Below, one piece after another: positions 16,501 through 25,278 of a stretch of DNA of 64,000 bases. The position numbers and the translations under genes are program-made. The stretch's first letter is position 1; every line of letters begins with the position of its first letter. Source of the DNA: Raineyella sp964402325 (GTDB lineage: Bacteria > Actinomycetota > Actinomycetes > Propionibacteriales > Propionibacteriaceae); assembly GCA_964402325.1 (NCBI GenBank), contig CAYOBI010000001.1, positions 62,001-126,000 of the forward strand. Direction: 5' to 3'. The notes below the pieces were generated by a model. It had not been told where the DNA came from, did no database searches, and was given only the letters and a program-made list of their open reading frames with translations.

Positions 16501-18411
16501 CTCGTCGGGCTCCGTACGTCCCTCCCAGGCGGCGGCGAAGGCCTCCTGGAACCGTGCCCGGGTGTCCTCGCCCTCCCAGGTCGCCACGCCGAGCGGTCGC
16601 AGGCCGAAGTCGTAGACGTGGAACAGCACCCCGTCGCTGCGCTCCAGGACGTACGGACGCTCGCTGGTCACCTCGGTGCCGAGGTGGGTGAAGACCGGCA
16701 GGATCGCGCTCAGCGACAGCCAGCCGCGGCTGTAGATCTTGAGCCGGCGCTCCTCTGCCGGGCTGGTCGGGGTGCGGTAGAGGTTGAGCCGCAGCTCGTC
16801 GGCGCCGATCCCCTCCAGCTCACGCAGGTCGGCGGCGCCGACCCGGGGCGGGAACACCTCCTTGTAGGCGGTCGGGAAGCCGCCCCGGTAGGCCTCGGTG
16901 TAGAGGTCCCCCAGACCCTCGCCGAACTCCTCGATCATCGCCGCGGCGAGGTCCTCGTCCCAGTCCCGGGTCGCCTCGACGATCTGGGACTCCAGGTCCT
17001 CCGGGTCGACCTCGGGGACGGTCCGGCCCGGGGCCATGTGCAGGATGAAGTGCAAGGTCGCCAGTGGTGACTCGGTGGCCCGGGTGGTGTAGTCCACCGT
17101 CTCGCCCTCGAGCCGCTCGCGGAGGATCCGCGACACCTCGAGCCGGGCGGAGGTGTTGTAGCGGTCCCGCGGCAGGTACACCAGGCACGACATGAACCGG
17201 CCGAACGGGTCCTTGCTGAGGAAGAGCTTCGTCCGGATCTGCTCGCGCAGCTTGACGATCGCCACGACGTTGCGGGTCAGCTCCTCGACATCGCACCGGA
17301 ACAGCTCGTCGCGCGGGAAGTTCTCCAGCTCGCTGAGCAGCGCCTTGCCGCGGTGCGAGTCCGGCGCGAAGCCGGCGGCGCCGAGCACCGCCTCCACCTT
17401 GTCGACCAGGTACGGCACCTTGGTCACCGACTCGTGGTAGGCGCTGGAGGTGAACAGGCCGATGAAGCGGTGGCTGCCGGTCTCCGTCCCGTCCTCGCCG
17501 AACGTCCGGACCACCACCAGGTCCATGAACGTACGGCGGTGGACGGTGGCCCGCTGGTTCGCCTTGGTGATCAGCAGCGGCGAGGCGTTCCAGGCGTCGC
17601 GGGCCTCCTCGGTGTCCAGCGGGAGGTCGGTGGCCCCGACCGCGTGGCGCATGATGCCCAGGGCGGAATCCTGGTCCGGCTCGGTCGTCCCGTCCGCCCC
17701 GGTCCGGAACCGGACGTAGCCGAGGAAGAGGAACTGGTCGGCGAGCAGCCACCGCAACAGCTCGGTCGCCGGCCCGGCCTGCGTGAGTCCGGCGGCCTCC
17801 AGCGCCGCGGTCTCCTCGGCCGCGTCCCGGGCCCGCTGTCCCATCGGCTGCCAGTCCTGGAAGGCACTGCAGATGTCGGCGAGGGTGGAGCGGACGCTGG
17901 TCTCGATCCGCTCGATCGCTTCCCGGTCGGTGGTCCGGACCACCTCGAAGTGCATCCACGACTCGTCGATCCCCGCCACCCGTTCAGGGTCGCGCGGCCC
18001 GACGGCGTGCAGGCTGCCGTCGTCACCGCGCTCGACCGTCATCTGCGGGTGGGTGACGAACCGGACGTTCGCGCCGGCGTCCTGGAGCGCGGCGGAGACG
18101 GAGTCGACCAGGAACGGCATGTCGTCGATGACGACCTGGACGACGGTGTTGCGGGTCCCCCAGCCGTCGGTCTCCACCGTGGGGGTGAACACCCGCACCT
18201 GGGTCTCGCCCGGCGCACGCTGCTCGGCCAGCTGACGGTGCGACAGCGCCGCGCCGAGCAGGTCCTCGGGTCGCAGAGTGGCGAGCGTCTCCGTGCTCAG
18301 GTCGCGCCAGAAGGCGCCCAGCAGCGCCAGCACCTCGTCCTGGTCCATCCCGGCGGCGCGCTCGGCGCCGGCGGCGAGAAGGGCATCGCGTTGCTCGTGA
18401 GGCACAGCCAT
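13564..18411 (-). CDS. NAD-specific glutamate dehydrogenase, large (about 180 kDa) type
   Basis: A 1615-residue L-GDH180-type enzyme converting glutamate plus NAD+ to 2-oxoglutarate, ammonium and NADH, usually catabolic. The N-terminal 700 residues hold regulatory ACT-like segments (for example DDMPFLVDSVSAALQDAGANV). The catalytic region has VPTGAKGGFYPKG, GLRWSGRREDFRTEILGLVKAQ and the dinucleotide site VIGIGDMSGDVFGNGML. The C-terminal 500 residues are helical. Start ATG at 18411 gives the family length; GGAGGT lies 11 bases upstream. It is a single cistron, 76 bases downstream of the sulfate-assimilation operon's last gene. Confidence 0.95.
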   Translation of the reverse strand: MAVPHEQRDALLAAGAERAAGMDQDEVLALLGAFWRDLSTETLATLRPEDLLGAALSHRQLAEQRAPGETQVRVFTPTVETDGWGTRNTVVQVVIDDMPFLVDSVSAALQDAGANVRFVTHPQMTVERGDDGSLHAVGPRDPERVAGIDESWMHFEVVRTTDREAIERIETSVRSTLADICSAFQDWQPMGQRARDAAEETAALEAAGLTQAGPATELLRWLLADQFLFLGYVRFRTGADGTTEPDQDSALGIMRHAVGATDLPLDTEEARDAWNASPLLITKANQRATVHRRTFMDLVVVRTFGEDGTETGSHRFIGLFTSSAYHESVTKVPYLVDKVEAVLGAAGFAPDSHRGKALLSELENFPRDELFRCDVEELTRNVVAIVKLREQIRTKLFLSKDPFGRFMSCLVYLPRDRYNTSARLEVSRILRERLEGETVDYTTRATESPLATLHFILHMAPGRTVPEVDPEDLESQIVEATRDWDEDLAAAMIEEFGEGLGDLYTEAYRGGFPTAYKEVFPPRVGAADLRELEGIGADELRLNLYRTPTSPAEERRLKIYSRGWLSLSAILPVFTHLGTEVTSERPYVLERSDGVLFHVYDFGLRPLGVATWEGEDTRARFQEAFAAAWEGRTEPDELEGLVLLAGLTSRQVVILRAVTGYLRQIGIAYSQTYLRSVLLAHPDIAALMVELFGVRFDPDRFAGRSIDPQRRQAEDALIARLDELIGAVPSLEEDRILRRYVGVIRGTLRTNYYQRAREAPHDASTTQPTVALKLAPATIPGMPEPQPMYEIWVYSPRVEGVHLRFGKVARGGLRWSGRREDFRTEILGLVKAQIVKNAVIVPTGAKGGFYPKGLPDPAVDREGWAVGGREAYQLFVGALLDLTDNLVDGMAVPPPRLVRHDGDDSYLVVAADKGTARFSDIANAIARTYAYWLDDAFASGGSTGYDHKAMGITARGAWEAVQRHFRELGRDVQRDDFTVIGIGDMSGDVFGNGMLLSPHIRLVAAFDNRDIFVDPDPDTAGSFAERRRLFDLTRSSWQDYDRSLISAGGGVFSRSLKSIAITTPMRTALGLGDGADELSPNDLIRAVLQAPVDLLWNGGIGTYVRATDESDAEIGDRANDPVRITGAELRARVVGEGGNLGFSQLGRIEAARRGIHLNTDAIDNSAGVDTSDHEVNLKIPLSGLVQIGELTYKQRNRLLAEMSDEVARLVLEDNYNQNLLLGHSRERGGKRLGAYLRLLHYLEDRGLLDRELEYLPSDRELHTRERADEGLTSPERAVLLAYVKLGLKQDISASRLPDDAWFTHELRNYFPHQIRERFPKLPDSHPLRREIISNVVANSVVNLGGMTFAQRALEETGATMPEIARALVLAREVFDIDRFMQRVKALDNVAETGIQARLHRESRRLLDRATRWILLERPPNSDLGSDIDRYRPGVAAFEQRMDQLLHGTERQRFETDVTELTRGGVPEDLARWAEGLLDTFALLDITDLARGAEEDLTDVAELYFAVTEQFDVDGLLTSISTLPRDELWDSLARSAVRADVYAVAKSLTASVIATTPGTLEVEQRLRQWIQDNAAAAQRAHRSLLQLQELPEPGLAAVSVVLRHLRSVSRSGSAAG

Positions 18412-18487
18412 CGTCGGCACCGACCTCCGTGTCGTGGGCGGTGCTCCGGCGTCCTCGGGCGACCGGGCACCCTGGATGCCGGGGAGT

Positions 18488-19315
18488 CTACGCGGCCAGG
18501 GCCTCCGGGGCCGGGGGAATCGCCGTGTCGGTGGCGGACACCCTCCGGACGACCAGGTCGACGATCGCCGGGTGCGCGCCGAGGACCTCCGCGGTGAGGG
18601 CACCGGCCGACTCCGCGCCGGCCCGGATCCGATCGGCGAAGAACCCCGGGGCCAGCAGGTACGGCACCACCGTCACCCGCCGGGCGCCCGACTCCTGCAG
18701 CGCCCGGACGGCCTCGGTCACGTCCGGGCCGGCGCCACTGGCGTACGCGACCCGGACCGGGACGCCGAGCAGTTGGGAGAGCAGGTCGGCAGCCTGGCGG
18801 GTCTCGCTGCGGCCCACCGGGTGCGAGGTGCCCGCGGCGGCGAGGACGATCGCGATCGGCTCGGGGTCGACGGCACGGATCCGCTCGGCGAGGGCGATCA
18901 CCACCTCACGGGCCGGGCCCAGGTGCGGAGTGATCACCACCGGGGTCGCGGGCCGGGGCGCTCCGGTGACGATCCCGGGGATGTCGACCAGGACGTGGTA
19001 GCCGGTGCCGAGCAGCAGCGGCACCACGACGTCGGGACGGATCCGCCCGACCAGGTCGCCGAAGGCCGGTTCGCCGGTGGACAGCCAGCCCACCTCGACC
19101 CGGGTCGAGAGCCGCTCGCGGACGGCGGCGGCGATGGCCAGCAGCACCGGGGCGCCCTCCGGGTCGCGGGTGCCGTGGGCGGCCAGGACGACGGTCGGGT
19201 GCCCGGCCGACATCGACGGGTCGTCGTCCACCGGACCCGCGCCTGCCGGACCGGGGTCCGGCAGGCCGCTGTCGGCGGTCGTGCCGGCCACCGGGGCGGG
19301 CGCGGGGCGGGCCAT
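18488..19315 (-). CDS. CbiX/SirB-type sirohydrochlorin chelatase
   Basis: A 275-residue chelatase-like protein with two CbiX repeats: the first opens VVLAAHGTRDPEGAPVL (histidine ligand in AHGT) and continues PLLLGTGYHVLVDIP; the second has VLAAAGTSHPVGRSETRQ and a later VVPYLLAPGFFADRI. In this operon it most likely inserts iron into sirohydrochlorin for the siroheme of the sulfite reductase encoded first; a cobalt role cannot be excluded. The ATG overlaps the cysN stop by one base (TGATG), which supports the long start despite a polar, proline-rich first 35 residues; ATG at 19213 is an alternative. Confidence 0.82.
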   Translation of the reverse strand: MARPAPAPVAGTTADSGLPDPGPAGAGPVDDDPSMSAGHPTVVLAAHGTRDPEGAPVLLAIAAAVRERLSTRVEVGWLSTGEPAFGDLVGRIRPDVVVPLLLGTGYHVLVDIPGIVTGAPRPATPVVITPHLGPAREVVIALAERIRAVDPEPIAIVLAAAGTSHPVGRSETRQAADLLSQLLGVPVRVAYASGAGPDVTEAVRALQESGARRVTVVPYLLAPGFFADRIRAGAESAGALTAEVLGAHPAIVDLVVRRVSATDTAIPPAPEALAA

Positions 19316-20610
19316 CAGATCACCCAGTCCGTGTCGTTGCCGGAGTCCGGGTCGGTGCTGACGACCATGCCAGCCGCCAGCGTGCCGGCCTGCTGTGGGT
19401 CGACCAGCAGGAAGGCGCCGGTGTGGCGGGCCCGGGCGTACGGTTCGGTGGGAAGATCCGCGGCGAGGCGCAGCCGGACCCGGCCGATGTCGTTGAGCCC
19501 GAGGCGCTCGGCCGGCCGGCCGACCAGGGTGTCGAGGTCGAGGCCGGCGTCGATGCTGCGGACGATCGCCTGGACCGTACGGGCACCGTTCTTGACCAGT
19601 ACCCGGGCACCCTCCACCAGCGGGCGCTCGGCCAGCCAGCAGACCAATGCGTCGAGATCGCGGGTCGGGGTCGGGTGGTCCTGCGCCGACGCGATCAGGT
19701 CGCCGCGGGCGATGTCGATGTCGTCGGTCAGGCGCAGGGTCACCGACTGCGGTGCGAAGGCCTCGGCGAGCTCCCGGTCGGCGAGGTCGATGCCGGCCAC
19801 CCGGCTGCGCTTGCCGGAGGGCAGGACGACGATCTCGTCCCCGGGTCGGACCACGCCGGCGGCGATCCGGCCGGCGTAACCGCGGTACTCGCGGTACTTC
19901 TCGTCGATCGCCCCGGACTGCGGGCGGATCACGTACTGCACCGGGAACCGCAGCGGCTGGTCGCCCGGGTCGTCACCGGTCGGCAGTTCCTCCAGCACCT
20001 CCAGCAGCGAGGGGCCGGCGTACCAGGCGGTGGCCCCGGACCGGTCGGCGATGTTGTCGCCGACCAGGGCGGACACGGGGATGACGGTCACGTCGGTCAG
20101 CCCCAGCCCGTTGGCCACGTGGCGGATCTCAGCCTCGACGGTCCGGAAGATCGCCTCGTCGTAGTCGACCAGGTCGATCTTGTTCACCGCGATGACGACG
20201 TGCGGGACGCGCAGCAGCGAGGCCACCGCGAGGTGGCGGCGGGTCTGCTCCAGCACGCCGTGGCGGATGTCGACCAGCAGCACGATCACGTCGGCGGTGC
20301 TGGAGCCGGTCACGGTGTTGCGGGTGTACTGCACGTGGCCGGGGCAGTCGGCGAGGATGAAGGAGCGTCGCGGGGTGGCGAAGTAGCGGTAGGCGACGTC
20401 GATGGTGATGCCCTGTTCCCGCTCGGCCCGCAGACCGTCGGTGAGCAGGGCGAGGTCCGCGCCGGTCAGGCCGCGCTCCCGGCTGACGCGCTCCACTGCG
20501 TCCATCTGGTCGGCCAGGATCGACTTGGTGTCGTGCAGCAGCCGGCCCACCAGGGTCGACTTGCCGTCGTCCACCGAGCCGGCGGTGGCCAGGCGAAGCA
20601 GCGTGCTCAT
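19315..20610 (-). CDS. cysN: Sulfate adenylyltransferase subunit 1 (GTPase)
   Basis: A 431-residue EF-Tu-like GTPase that drives APS formation with CysD. G motifs are present: GSVDDGKSTL (G1, about residues 11-20), DCPGH (G3) and NKID (G4). Beta-barrel domains follow (a RPQSGAIDEKYREYRGYAGR stretch). There is no fused CysC kinase domain, which agrees with an APS-reducing pathway in this operon. Its ATG overlaps the cysD stop by one base. Confidence 0.96.
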   Translation of the reverse strand: MSTLLRLATAGSVDDGKSTLVGRLLHDTKSILADQMDAVERVSRERGLTGADLALLTDGLRAEREQGITIDVAYRYFATPRRSFILADCPGHVQYTRNTVTGSSTADVIVLLVDIRHGVLEQTRRHLAVASLLRVPHVVIAVNKIDLVDYDEAIFRTVEAEIRHVANGLGLTDVTVIPVSALVGDNIADRSGATAWYAGPSLLEVLEELPTGDDPGDQPLRFPVQYVIRPQSGAIDEKYREYRGYAGRIAAGVVRPGDEIVVLPSGKRSRVAGIDLADRELAEAFAPQSVTLRLTDDIDIARGDLIASAQDHPTPTRDLDALVCWLAERPLVEGARVLVKNGARTVQAIVRSIDAGLDLDTLVGRPAERLGLNDIGRVRLRLAADLPTEPYARARHTGAFLLVDPQQAGTLAAGMVVSTDPDSGNDTDWVI

Positions 20611-21551
20611 CAGAAGTAGCCTTCCTTCTTGCGATCCTCCATGGCCGCCTCGGAGAGGCGGTCGTCGGCGCGGGTGGCGCCACGTTCGGTCAGGGTGGTG
20701 GCGGCGACCTCGGCGATCACACCGGCGATGGTGTCCGCGTCGGACTCGACGGCACCGGTGCAGGACATGTCGCCGACGGTGCGGTAGCGCACGAGCTTGC
20801 GGATCACCTGCTCGTTCTCGCGGGGGCGGGAGACCGGCGTGTCGGCGAGCCACATGCCGTCGCGGCGGAAGACGTCGCGCTGGTGGGCGTAGTAGAGGCC
20901 GGGCAGCTCGATGTTCTCGCGCTCGATGTAGCGCCAGATCTCCAGCTCGGTCCAGTTGCTCAGCGGGAACACCCGGACGTGCTCGCCGGGGCGGTGCCGG
21001 GCGTTGTAGAGGTCCCACAGCTCCGGGCGCTGGTTACGCGGGTCCCACTGGCCGAACTCGTCGCGCAGGCTGACGATCCGCTCCTTGGCGCGGGCCTTCT
21101 CCTCGTCACGGCGGCCGCCGCCGTAGACGGCGTCGAAGCGGCCGGCGGCGATCGCGTCCAGCAGCGGCTGGGTCTGCAGCGGGTTGCGGGTCCCGTCGGC
21201 GCGTTCGACCAGTCGGCCGTCGTCGATGTAGTCCTGCACCTTGGCCACCACCAGGGTCAGGCCGAGGCGCTCGACCGTACGGTTCCGGAAGTCCAGGACC
21301 TCGGGGAAGTTGTGGCCGGTGTCGACGTGCAGCACCGGGAACGGCACCTTGCCCGGCCAGAAGGCCTTGGTGGCGAGGTGCAGCATCACCACCGAGTCCT
21401 TGCCGCCGCTGAACAGCAGGACGGGACGTTCCAGTTCCGCGGTCACCTCGCGGAAGATGTGGATCGCCTCGCTCTCCAGCACGTCGAGCTGGCTGAGCTC
21501 GTACGGCCGGGTGGCGGTGTCGTCGAGATGGGCGGCGAAGTCGGTGCTCAC
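20610..21551 (-). CDS. cysD: Sulfate adenylyltransferase subunit 2
   Basis: A 313-residue PAPS-reductase-fold subunit that forms adenosine 5'-phosphosulfate from ATP and sulfate. The PP-loop motif is LLFSGGKDSVVML (about residues 41-53); other markers are LHVDTGHNFPEVL, a YGGGRRDEEKARAKER segment and VFPLSNWTELEIWRYI. The start is GTG at 21551, overlapping the cysH stop by four bases (GTGA); an in-frame ATG at 21566 lies inside cysH and is less likely. Confidence 0.96.
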   Translation of the reverse strand: MSTDFAAHLDDTATRPYELSQLDVLESEAIHIFREVTAELERPVLLFSGGKDSVVMLHLATKAFWPGKVPFPVLHVDTGHNFPEVLDFRNRTVERLGLTLVVAKVQDYIDDGRLVERADGTRNPLQTQPLLDAIAAGRFDAVYGGGRRDEEKARAKERIVSLRDEFGQWDPRNQRPELWDLYNARHRPGEHVRVFPLSNWTELEIWRYIERENIELPGLYYAHQRDVFRRDGMWLADTPVSRPRENEQVIRKLVRYRTVGDMSCTGAVESDADTIAGVIAEVAATTLTERGATRADDRLSEAAMEDRKKEGYF

Positions 21552-22321
21552 AGGTGGATCCCGCATTCTGTCTTGGCCAGTCCGGCCCAACGGCCGGCTC
21601 GGGGGTCTTCGCCGGGCTCGACCCGACGGGTGCAGGGCTCGCAGCCGATCGACGGGTAGCCGTCGGTCAGCAGCGGGTTGATCGGCACGCCGTGCTGACC
21701 GGCGTAGTCGATCACGTCGTCGAAACTCCACGCGGCGAGCGGGTTGAGCTTCACCATGTGGTGGGTGGTGTCCCACTCGACCAGCTTGGCGTTGCGGCGC
21801 AGGGCGTTGTCCTCGCGGCGCAGCCCGGTGACCCAGGCCTCGTAGCCGCCCAGTTCGCGGTTCAGCGGCTCGACCTTGCGCATCGCGCAGCAGGCGCCGG
21901 GGTCACGGGCGAAGAGGTCCTTGCCGTACTGCTCGTCCTGCTCGGCGACGGTCAGCCGCGGCAGCACGTCGATCACGGTCACCGGCAGTACGGTGTCGAT
22001 CTCGGCCCGGGTGCCCAGGGTCTCGGCGAAGTGGTAGCCGGTCTCGAGGAACAGCACGTCCACGCCGGGGTGCAGCGTCGAGACCAGGTGCGGCAGCACC
22101 GTGTCGCCGGCCATCGAGCAGGCGACGGCCAGCGCGTCACCGAACTCCTCGGCGGCCCAGGCAAGCACCTCCTCGGCGGTCGCGTCGGCGAACCGTTCGC
22201 CGGCCTCCTCGGCCAGCGCCCGCAGCTCGTCCTCCGAGCGGCGGCGCCCGGGGCCGTGGCTGGCGGGCACAGGATCGGACGGCCCCGGCCCGTCGACGGG
22301 GGTCTGGGATGCGGTCGTCAC
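21548..22321 (-). CDS. cysH: Adenylyl-sulfate (APS) reductase
   Basis: A 257-residue assimilatory reductase that reduces APS to sulfite. It has cysteine pairs CCAMRKVEP and CEPC for a [4Fe-4S] cluster, the mark of the APS-type rather than PAPS-type enzyme, and the catalytic C-terminal ECGIHL. The GTG start overlaps the stop of sir by four bases. The first 25 residues are polar and probably disordered. Confidence 0.95.
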   Translation of the reverse strand: MTTASQTPVDGPGPSDPVPASHGPGRRRSEDELRALAEEAGERFADATAEEVLAWAAEEFGDALAVACSMAGDTVLPHLVSTLHPGVDVLFLETGYHFAETLGTRAEIDTVLPVTVIDVLPRLTVAEQDEQYGKDLFARDPGACCAMRKVEPLNRELGGYEAWVTGLRREDNALRRNAKLVEWDTTHHMVKLNPLAAWSFDDVIDYAGQHGVPINPLLTDGYPSIGCEPCTRRVEPGEDPRAGRWAGLAKTECGIHL

Positions 22322-24039
22322 AGGAACTCCTTGTCATCACTGCGTGCCACCCAGGCGGAGAAGCTCTCCCCGTCCAGGCGCTGGTCCAGGAAACGACGGA
22401 CCACGCGCTCAACGTAACCCGGAAGGTCCTCCGCGCTCACCTTGAGTCCCCGCACGGTGTGCCCGAGGCCGGCCTCGTCGCGTGCCCCCGAGGCGAGACC
22501 GCCGCCGAGGTGGACCTGGAAGCCGAACTCCGAACCGCCCAGCAGCTGCCCCTTGAGCCCGATGTCGGCGGTCTGGATCCGGGCGCAGGAGTTCGGGCAG
22601 CCGTTCAGGTGCAGGCTGATCGGCGTGTCGAGGGGGAGCCCCTCGAACCGCTGCTCGAGGTCGTCGATCACCCGGGCGGCGAGCCCCTTGGTCTCGACGA
22701 AGGCGAGCTTGCAGAACTCGATCCCGGTGCACGCCATCGTGGAGCGGCGGAACGGGCTGGGCTTGGCCTTCAGGCCGATCCGGTCCATCGCCGCGACCAG
22801 TGAGTCGACCCGGTCCGGGTCCACGTCGAGGACGAGCAGCTTCTGGTGCGGGGTGAAGCTGATCCGGTGCGAGCCGGCGGCCTCGGCCAGCTCGGCGACC
22901 CGGGCCAGGTTCGCCCCGCCGATCCGGCCGACGGTGGCGGCGAAGCCGACGTACTTGCGGCCGTCCTTCTGGTCGTGGATGCCGACGTGGTCGCCGGAGG
23001 TGCCGTTGGAGACCGGGGCGACGCCGTCCGGCAGGGCGCGGTGCAGGTACTCGTCCTGCAGCACCTGGCGGAACTTCTCCGCCCCCCAGTCGGCCATCAG
23101 GAACTTCAGCCGGGCCTTGTTGCGCAGGCGCCGGTACCCGTAGTCGCGGAAGATGGAGATGACGCCCGCCCAGACCTCGGCCGCCTCCTCGGGGCGGACG
23201 AAGACGCCGACCCGTTCGGCGAACCGGGGGGCGGTGGACAGCCCGCCGCCGACCCACAGGTCATAGCCGACGCCGAGGTCGGGGTGGCGGACGCCGACGA
23301 AGGAGATGTCGTTGATCTCGTGCACCACGTCGAGGCTGGGGTGCCCCGTGATCGCCGTCTTGAACTTCCGCGGCAGGTTGGTGAAGGCCGCGGTGTGGAT
23401 GTACTTCTCGCGCAGTTCCTCGATCAGGGGCGTCGGGTCGATGATCTCGTCGGCGGCGATGCCCGCGACCGGGCTGCCGAGGAAGGACCGCGGGGTGTCG
23501 CCGCAGGCGGTGATGCTGTCCAGTCCGACCGATTCCAGCCGGCGCCAGATCTCCGGGACGTCCTCGATCCGGATCCAGTGGTACTGGACGTTCTGCCGGT
23601 CGGTGATGTCCAGGGTGTCGCGGGCGAAGTCCTGGGAGATTCCGGCCAGCACCCGGACCTGGTCGGTGCTGAGGATCTGCCCGTCGACCCGGACCCGGTG
23701 CATGAAGTACCGGTCGGACAGCTCCGCGTCGGTCAGCTTGCCGGTGCGGGTGGCGTCGAAGCCCTGGTCGCGCTGGGTGTAGAGGCCCCACCAGCGCATC
23801 CGGCCGAACAGGTCGTCGGTCGGGATCGAGTCGAAGCCCTCCGTGGCGTACGTCTCGAGGATCCGGGCACGGACGTTGAGGCCGTCGTCCTCCTGCTTGA
23901 ACACCTCGTTGGGATTGAGGGGCGTACGGCCGTCGACGGCCCACTGACCGTTCGACCGGTCCTTCTTGGGTCCCCGGACACGGTCCACGACGGGCGCGTG
24001 ACCGGGTGCGGTCGGGGTGGGCGGACGGTCGTAGGACAC
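22318..24039 (-). CDS. sir: Ferredoxin-dependent sulfite reductase (nitrite/sulfite reductase family)
   Basis: A 573-residue siroheme and [4Fe-4S] enzyme reducing sulfite to sulfide. The cluster/siroheme cysteines lie in TMACTGIEFCKLAF and LNGCPNSCARIQ; siroheme-binding arginine-rich segments (a RMRWWGLYTQRDQG region) are in the N-terminal half. Two pseudo-repeated halves (about residues 60-280 and 330-560) are visible. Context with cysH/D/N and a sirohydrochlorin chelatase makes sulfite, not nitrite, the substrate. The start is GTG at 24039 with GAGGAG five bases upstream. First gene of the operon. Confidence 0.93.
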   Translation of the reverse strand: MSYDRPPTPTAPGHAPVVDRVRGPKKDRSNGQWAVDGRTPLNPNEVFKQEDDGLNVRARILETYATEGFDSIPTDDLFGRMRWWGLYTQRDQGFDATRTGKLTDAELSDRYFMHRVRVDGQILSTDQVRVLAGISQDFARDTLDITDRQNVQYHWIRIEDVPEIWRRLESVGLDSITACGDTPRSFLGSPVAGIAADEIIDPTPLIEELREKYIHTAAFTNLPRKFKTAITGHPSLDVVHEINDISFVGVRHPDLGVGYDLWVGGGLSTAPRFAERVGVFVRPEEAAEVWAGVISIFRDYGYRRLRNKARLKFLMADWGAEKFRQVLQDEYLHRALPDGVAPVSNGTSGDHVGIHDQKDGRKYVGFAATVGRIGGANLARVAELAEAAGSHRISFTPHQKLLVLDVDPDRVDSLVAAMDRIGLKAKPSPFRRSTMACTGIEFCKLAFVETKGLAARVIDDLEQRFEGLPLDTPISLHLNGCPNSCARIQTADIGLKGQLLGGSEFGFQVHLGGGLASGARDEAGLGHTVRGLKVSAEDLPGYVERVVRRFLDQRLDGESFSAWVARSDDKEFL

Positions 24040-24135
24040 GGGGTCTCCTCGGCTTCGGGGCAGGTCGTCACCGGCGCGTCCGACGGGGCGGACACGCACC
24101 GCGGGTGCCGTGGGGCACACGATCGGTATTACCTG

Positions 24136-24185
24136 AGGTTAACCATCCCATAGCCCAAAGTAAAACCTGTGCTCCATCCCACAGG
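24136..24185 (-). promoter_or_regulatory. Probable promoter and operator of the sulfate-assimilation operon
   Basis: In an unusually AT-rich intergenic patch, a TTTACT -35 (24159-24164) and TAACCT -10 (24136-24141) are separated by 17 bases on the minus strand. Directly upstream, CCTGTG and CACAGG (24166-24185) form an inverted repeat with an eight-base spacer, placed as a regulator site would be. A GGTTAACC palindrome covers the -10. The regulator is unknown. Confidence 0.45.
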
Positions 24186-24228
24186 AGGCTGAGGGGGCAC
24201 TGCCGGGTCAGCGCGACCCGGCGCTGGG

Positions 24229-25188
24229 TTACTCCGCCCGGACAGTCAGCTGCCAGACCGGCACCGGGACCGGCTCCTTGCCGCACGACTCCGGCCGCAA
24301 CCGCTTGGTCAGCACCCTGGAGACGGTGACGACCCGCCGGGTCTCCCCTGCCGCCACCGGGACGCTCCAGCGGTCCTCCCCCGCCGGCGAGGCGTCCCGC
24401 ACCGTGGGTCCCGGCAGGGCGAGGTCTCCGGTGGCCGCCCGGAAGGCATGCTCGGCGGCCTGTTGCGGCCGGGTCAGGCCGCTGCGGCCGCGGTAGTGCT
24501 CCGGGGCAGCGAGGGCCGGCGGGACGCGGCCGTCGTCGGCGGCGCGGAGCGCCTCGACCACCGTCCGCTCGTCCAGTCGGGCGTACGCCACCCCGAAGGG
24601 CAGCACGGTGGCGGTCGGCGCGAAACGATGGCCGCCCAGGTGCGTCGTCTCGACCACCCGGCCGGGGAACTCCCGGTCGGCGACCTCGGCCAGCGGACGA
24701 CCGACCAGGGCACAGCAACGGTCCCGCTTGCCGTTGGTGCAGACCAGCAGCACCGGTGCGGCGAGTTCCAGCTCGGGCAGGGCTGCCCGCAGCCGGTCGG
24801 GCGTGGCGTCGGCCAGCGTCGCGTACGGCAGGTCGAGCAGCCGTTCCGGCCCGTCCACCAGACCCTGGACCAACCAGGGGTCGTCGACCGGACCGCCGGC
24901 CACGAAGACGTGGCGGCGCACACTGTGCCGGTCGGGGTGGGCGCCCGGCCGGCGCATCAGCGCGAACCGGCCACCGACGGCCGCGACGGCGGCGTCCAGC
25001 CGGGCACCGAGGTCCGGGGCGAGGCGGGACCCGGTGGCCGCCTTCGCTCCCCAGGGCCCGTCCTGCTCGAGGACCAGCCAACAGGTCGCCTCGGCGGCCG
25101 TGCCGATCGCCGGCTCGTCCGCGCCCCGGGAGAGCACCGAGCAGAGGTCGGCGGATCCGGCCGGGTGGTGCGGGGTGGGCTGCGGCAT
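24229..25188 (-). CDS. Sucrase/ferredoxin-like (thioredoxin-fold) family protein
   Basis: A 319-residue member of the sucraseferredoxin-like family found in fungi, plants and actinobacteria. Diagnostic segments are LLVCTNGKRDRCCALVGRPL (redox cysteines, about residues 150-170) and THLGGHRFAPTATVLPFG (about 183-200), similar to the [2Fe-2S] thioredoxin-like fold. Cysteines near the N-terminus (DLCSVLS, ATCWLVLEQ) may contribute. Biochemical role unsettled. ATG at 25188 has GAGGAG four bases upstream. It is upstream of sir but has about 190 bases and a separate promoter between. Confidence 0.75.
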   Translation of the reverse strand: MPQPTPHHPAGSADLCSVLSRGADEPAIGTAAEATCWLVLEQDGPWGAKAATGSRLAPDLGARLDAAVAAVGGRFALMRRPGAHPDRHSVRRHVFVAGGPVDDPWLVQGLVDGPERLLDLPYATLADATPDRLRAALPELELAAPVLLVCTNGKRDRCCALVGRPLAEVADREFPGRVVETTHLGGHRFAPTATVLPFGVAYARLDERTVVEALRAADDGRVPPALAAPEHYRGRSGLTRPQQAAEHAFRAATGDLALPGPTVRDASPAGEDRWSVPVAAGETRRVVTVSRVLTKRLRPESCGKEPVPVPVWQLTVRAE

Positions 25189-25278
25189 GGGACTCCTCGA
25201 GGTCGGGCGGCCGGTCGTCCTCCACCTTGCCACGCGGATCGCCCGTGCGTGTGCCGCGACCGGGGTGCCGGGCCGTGA

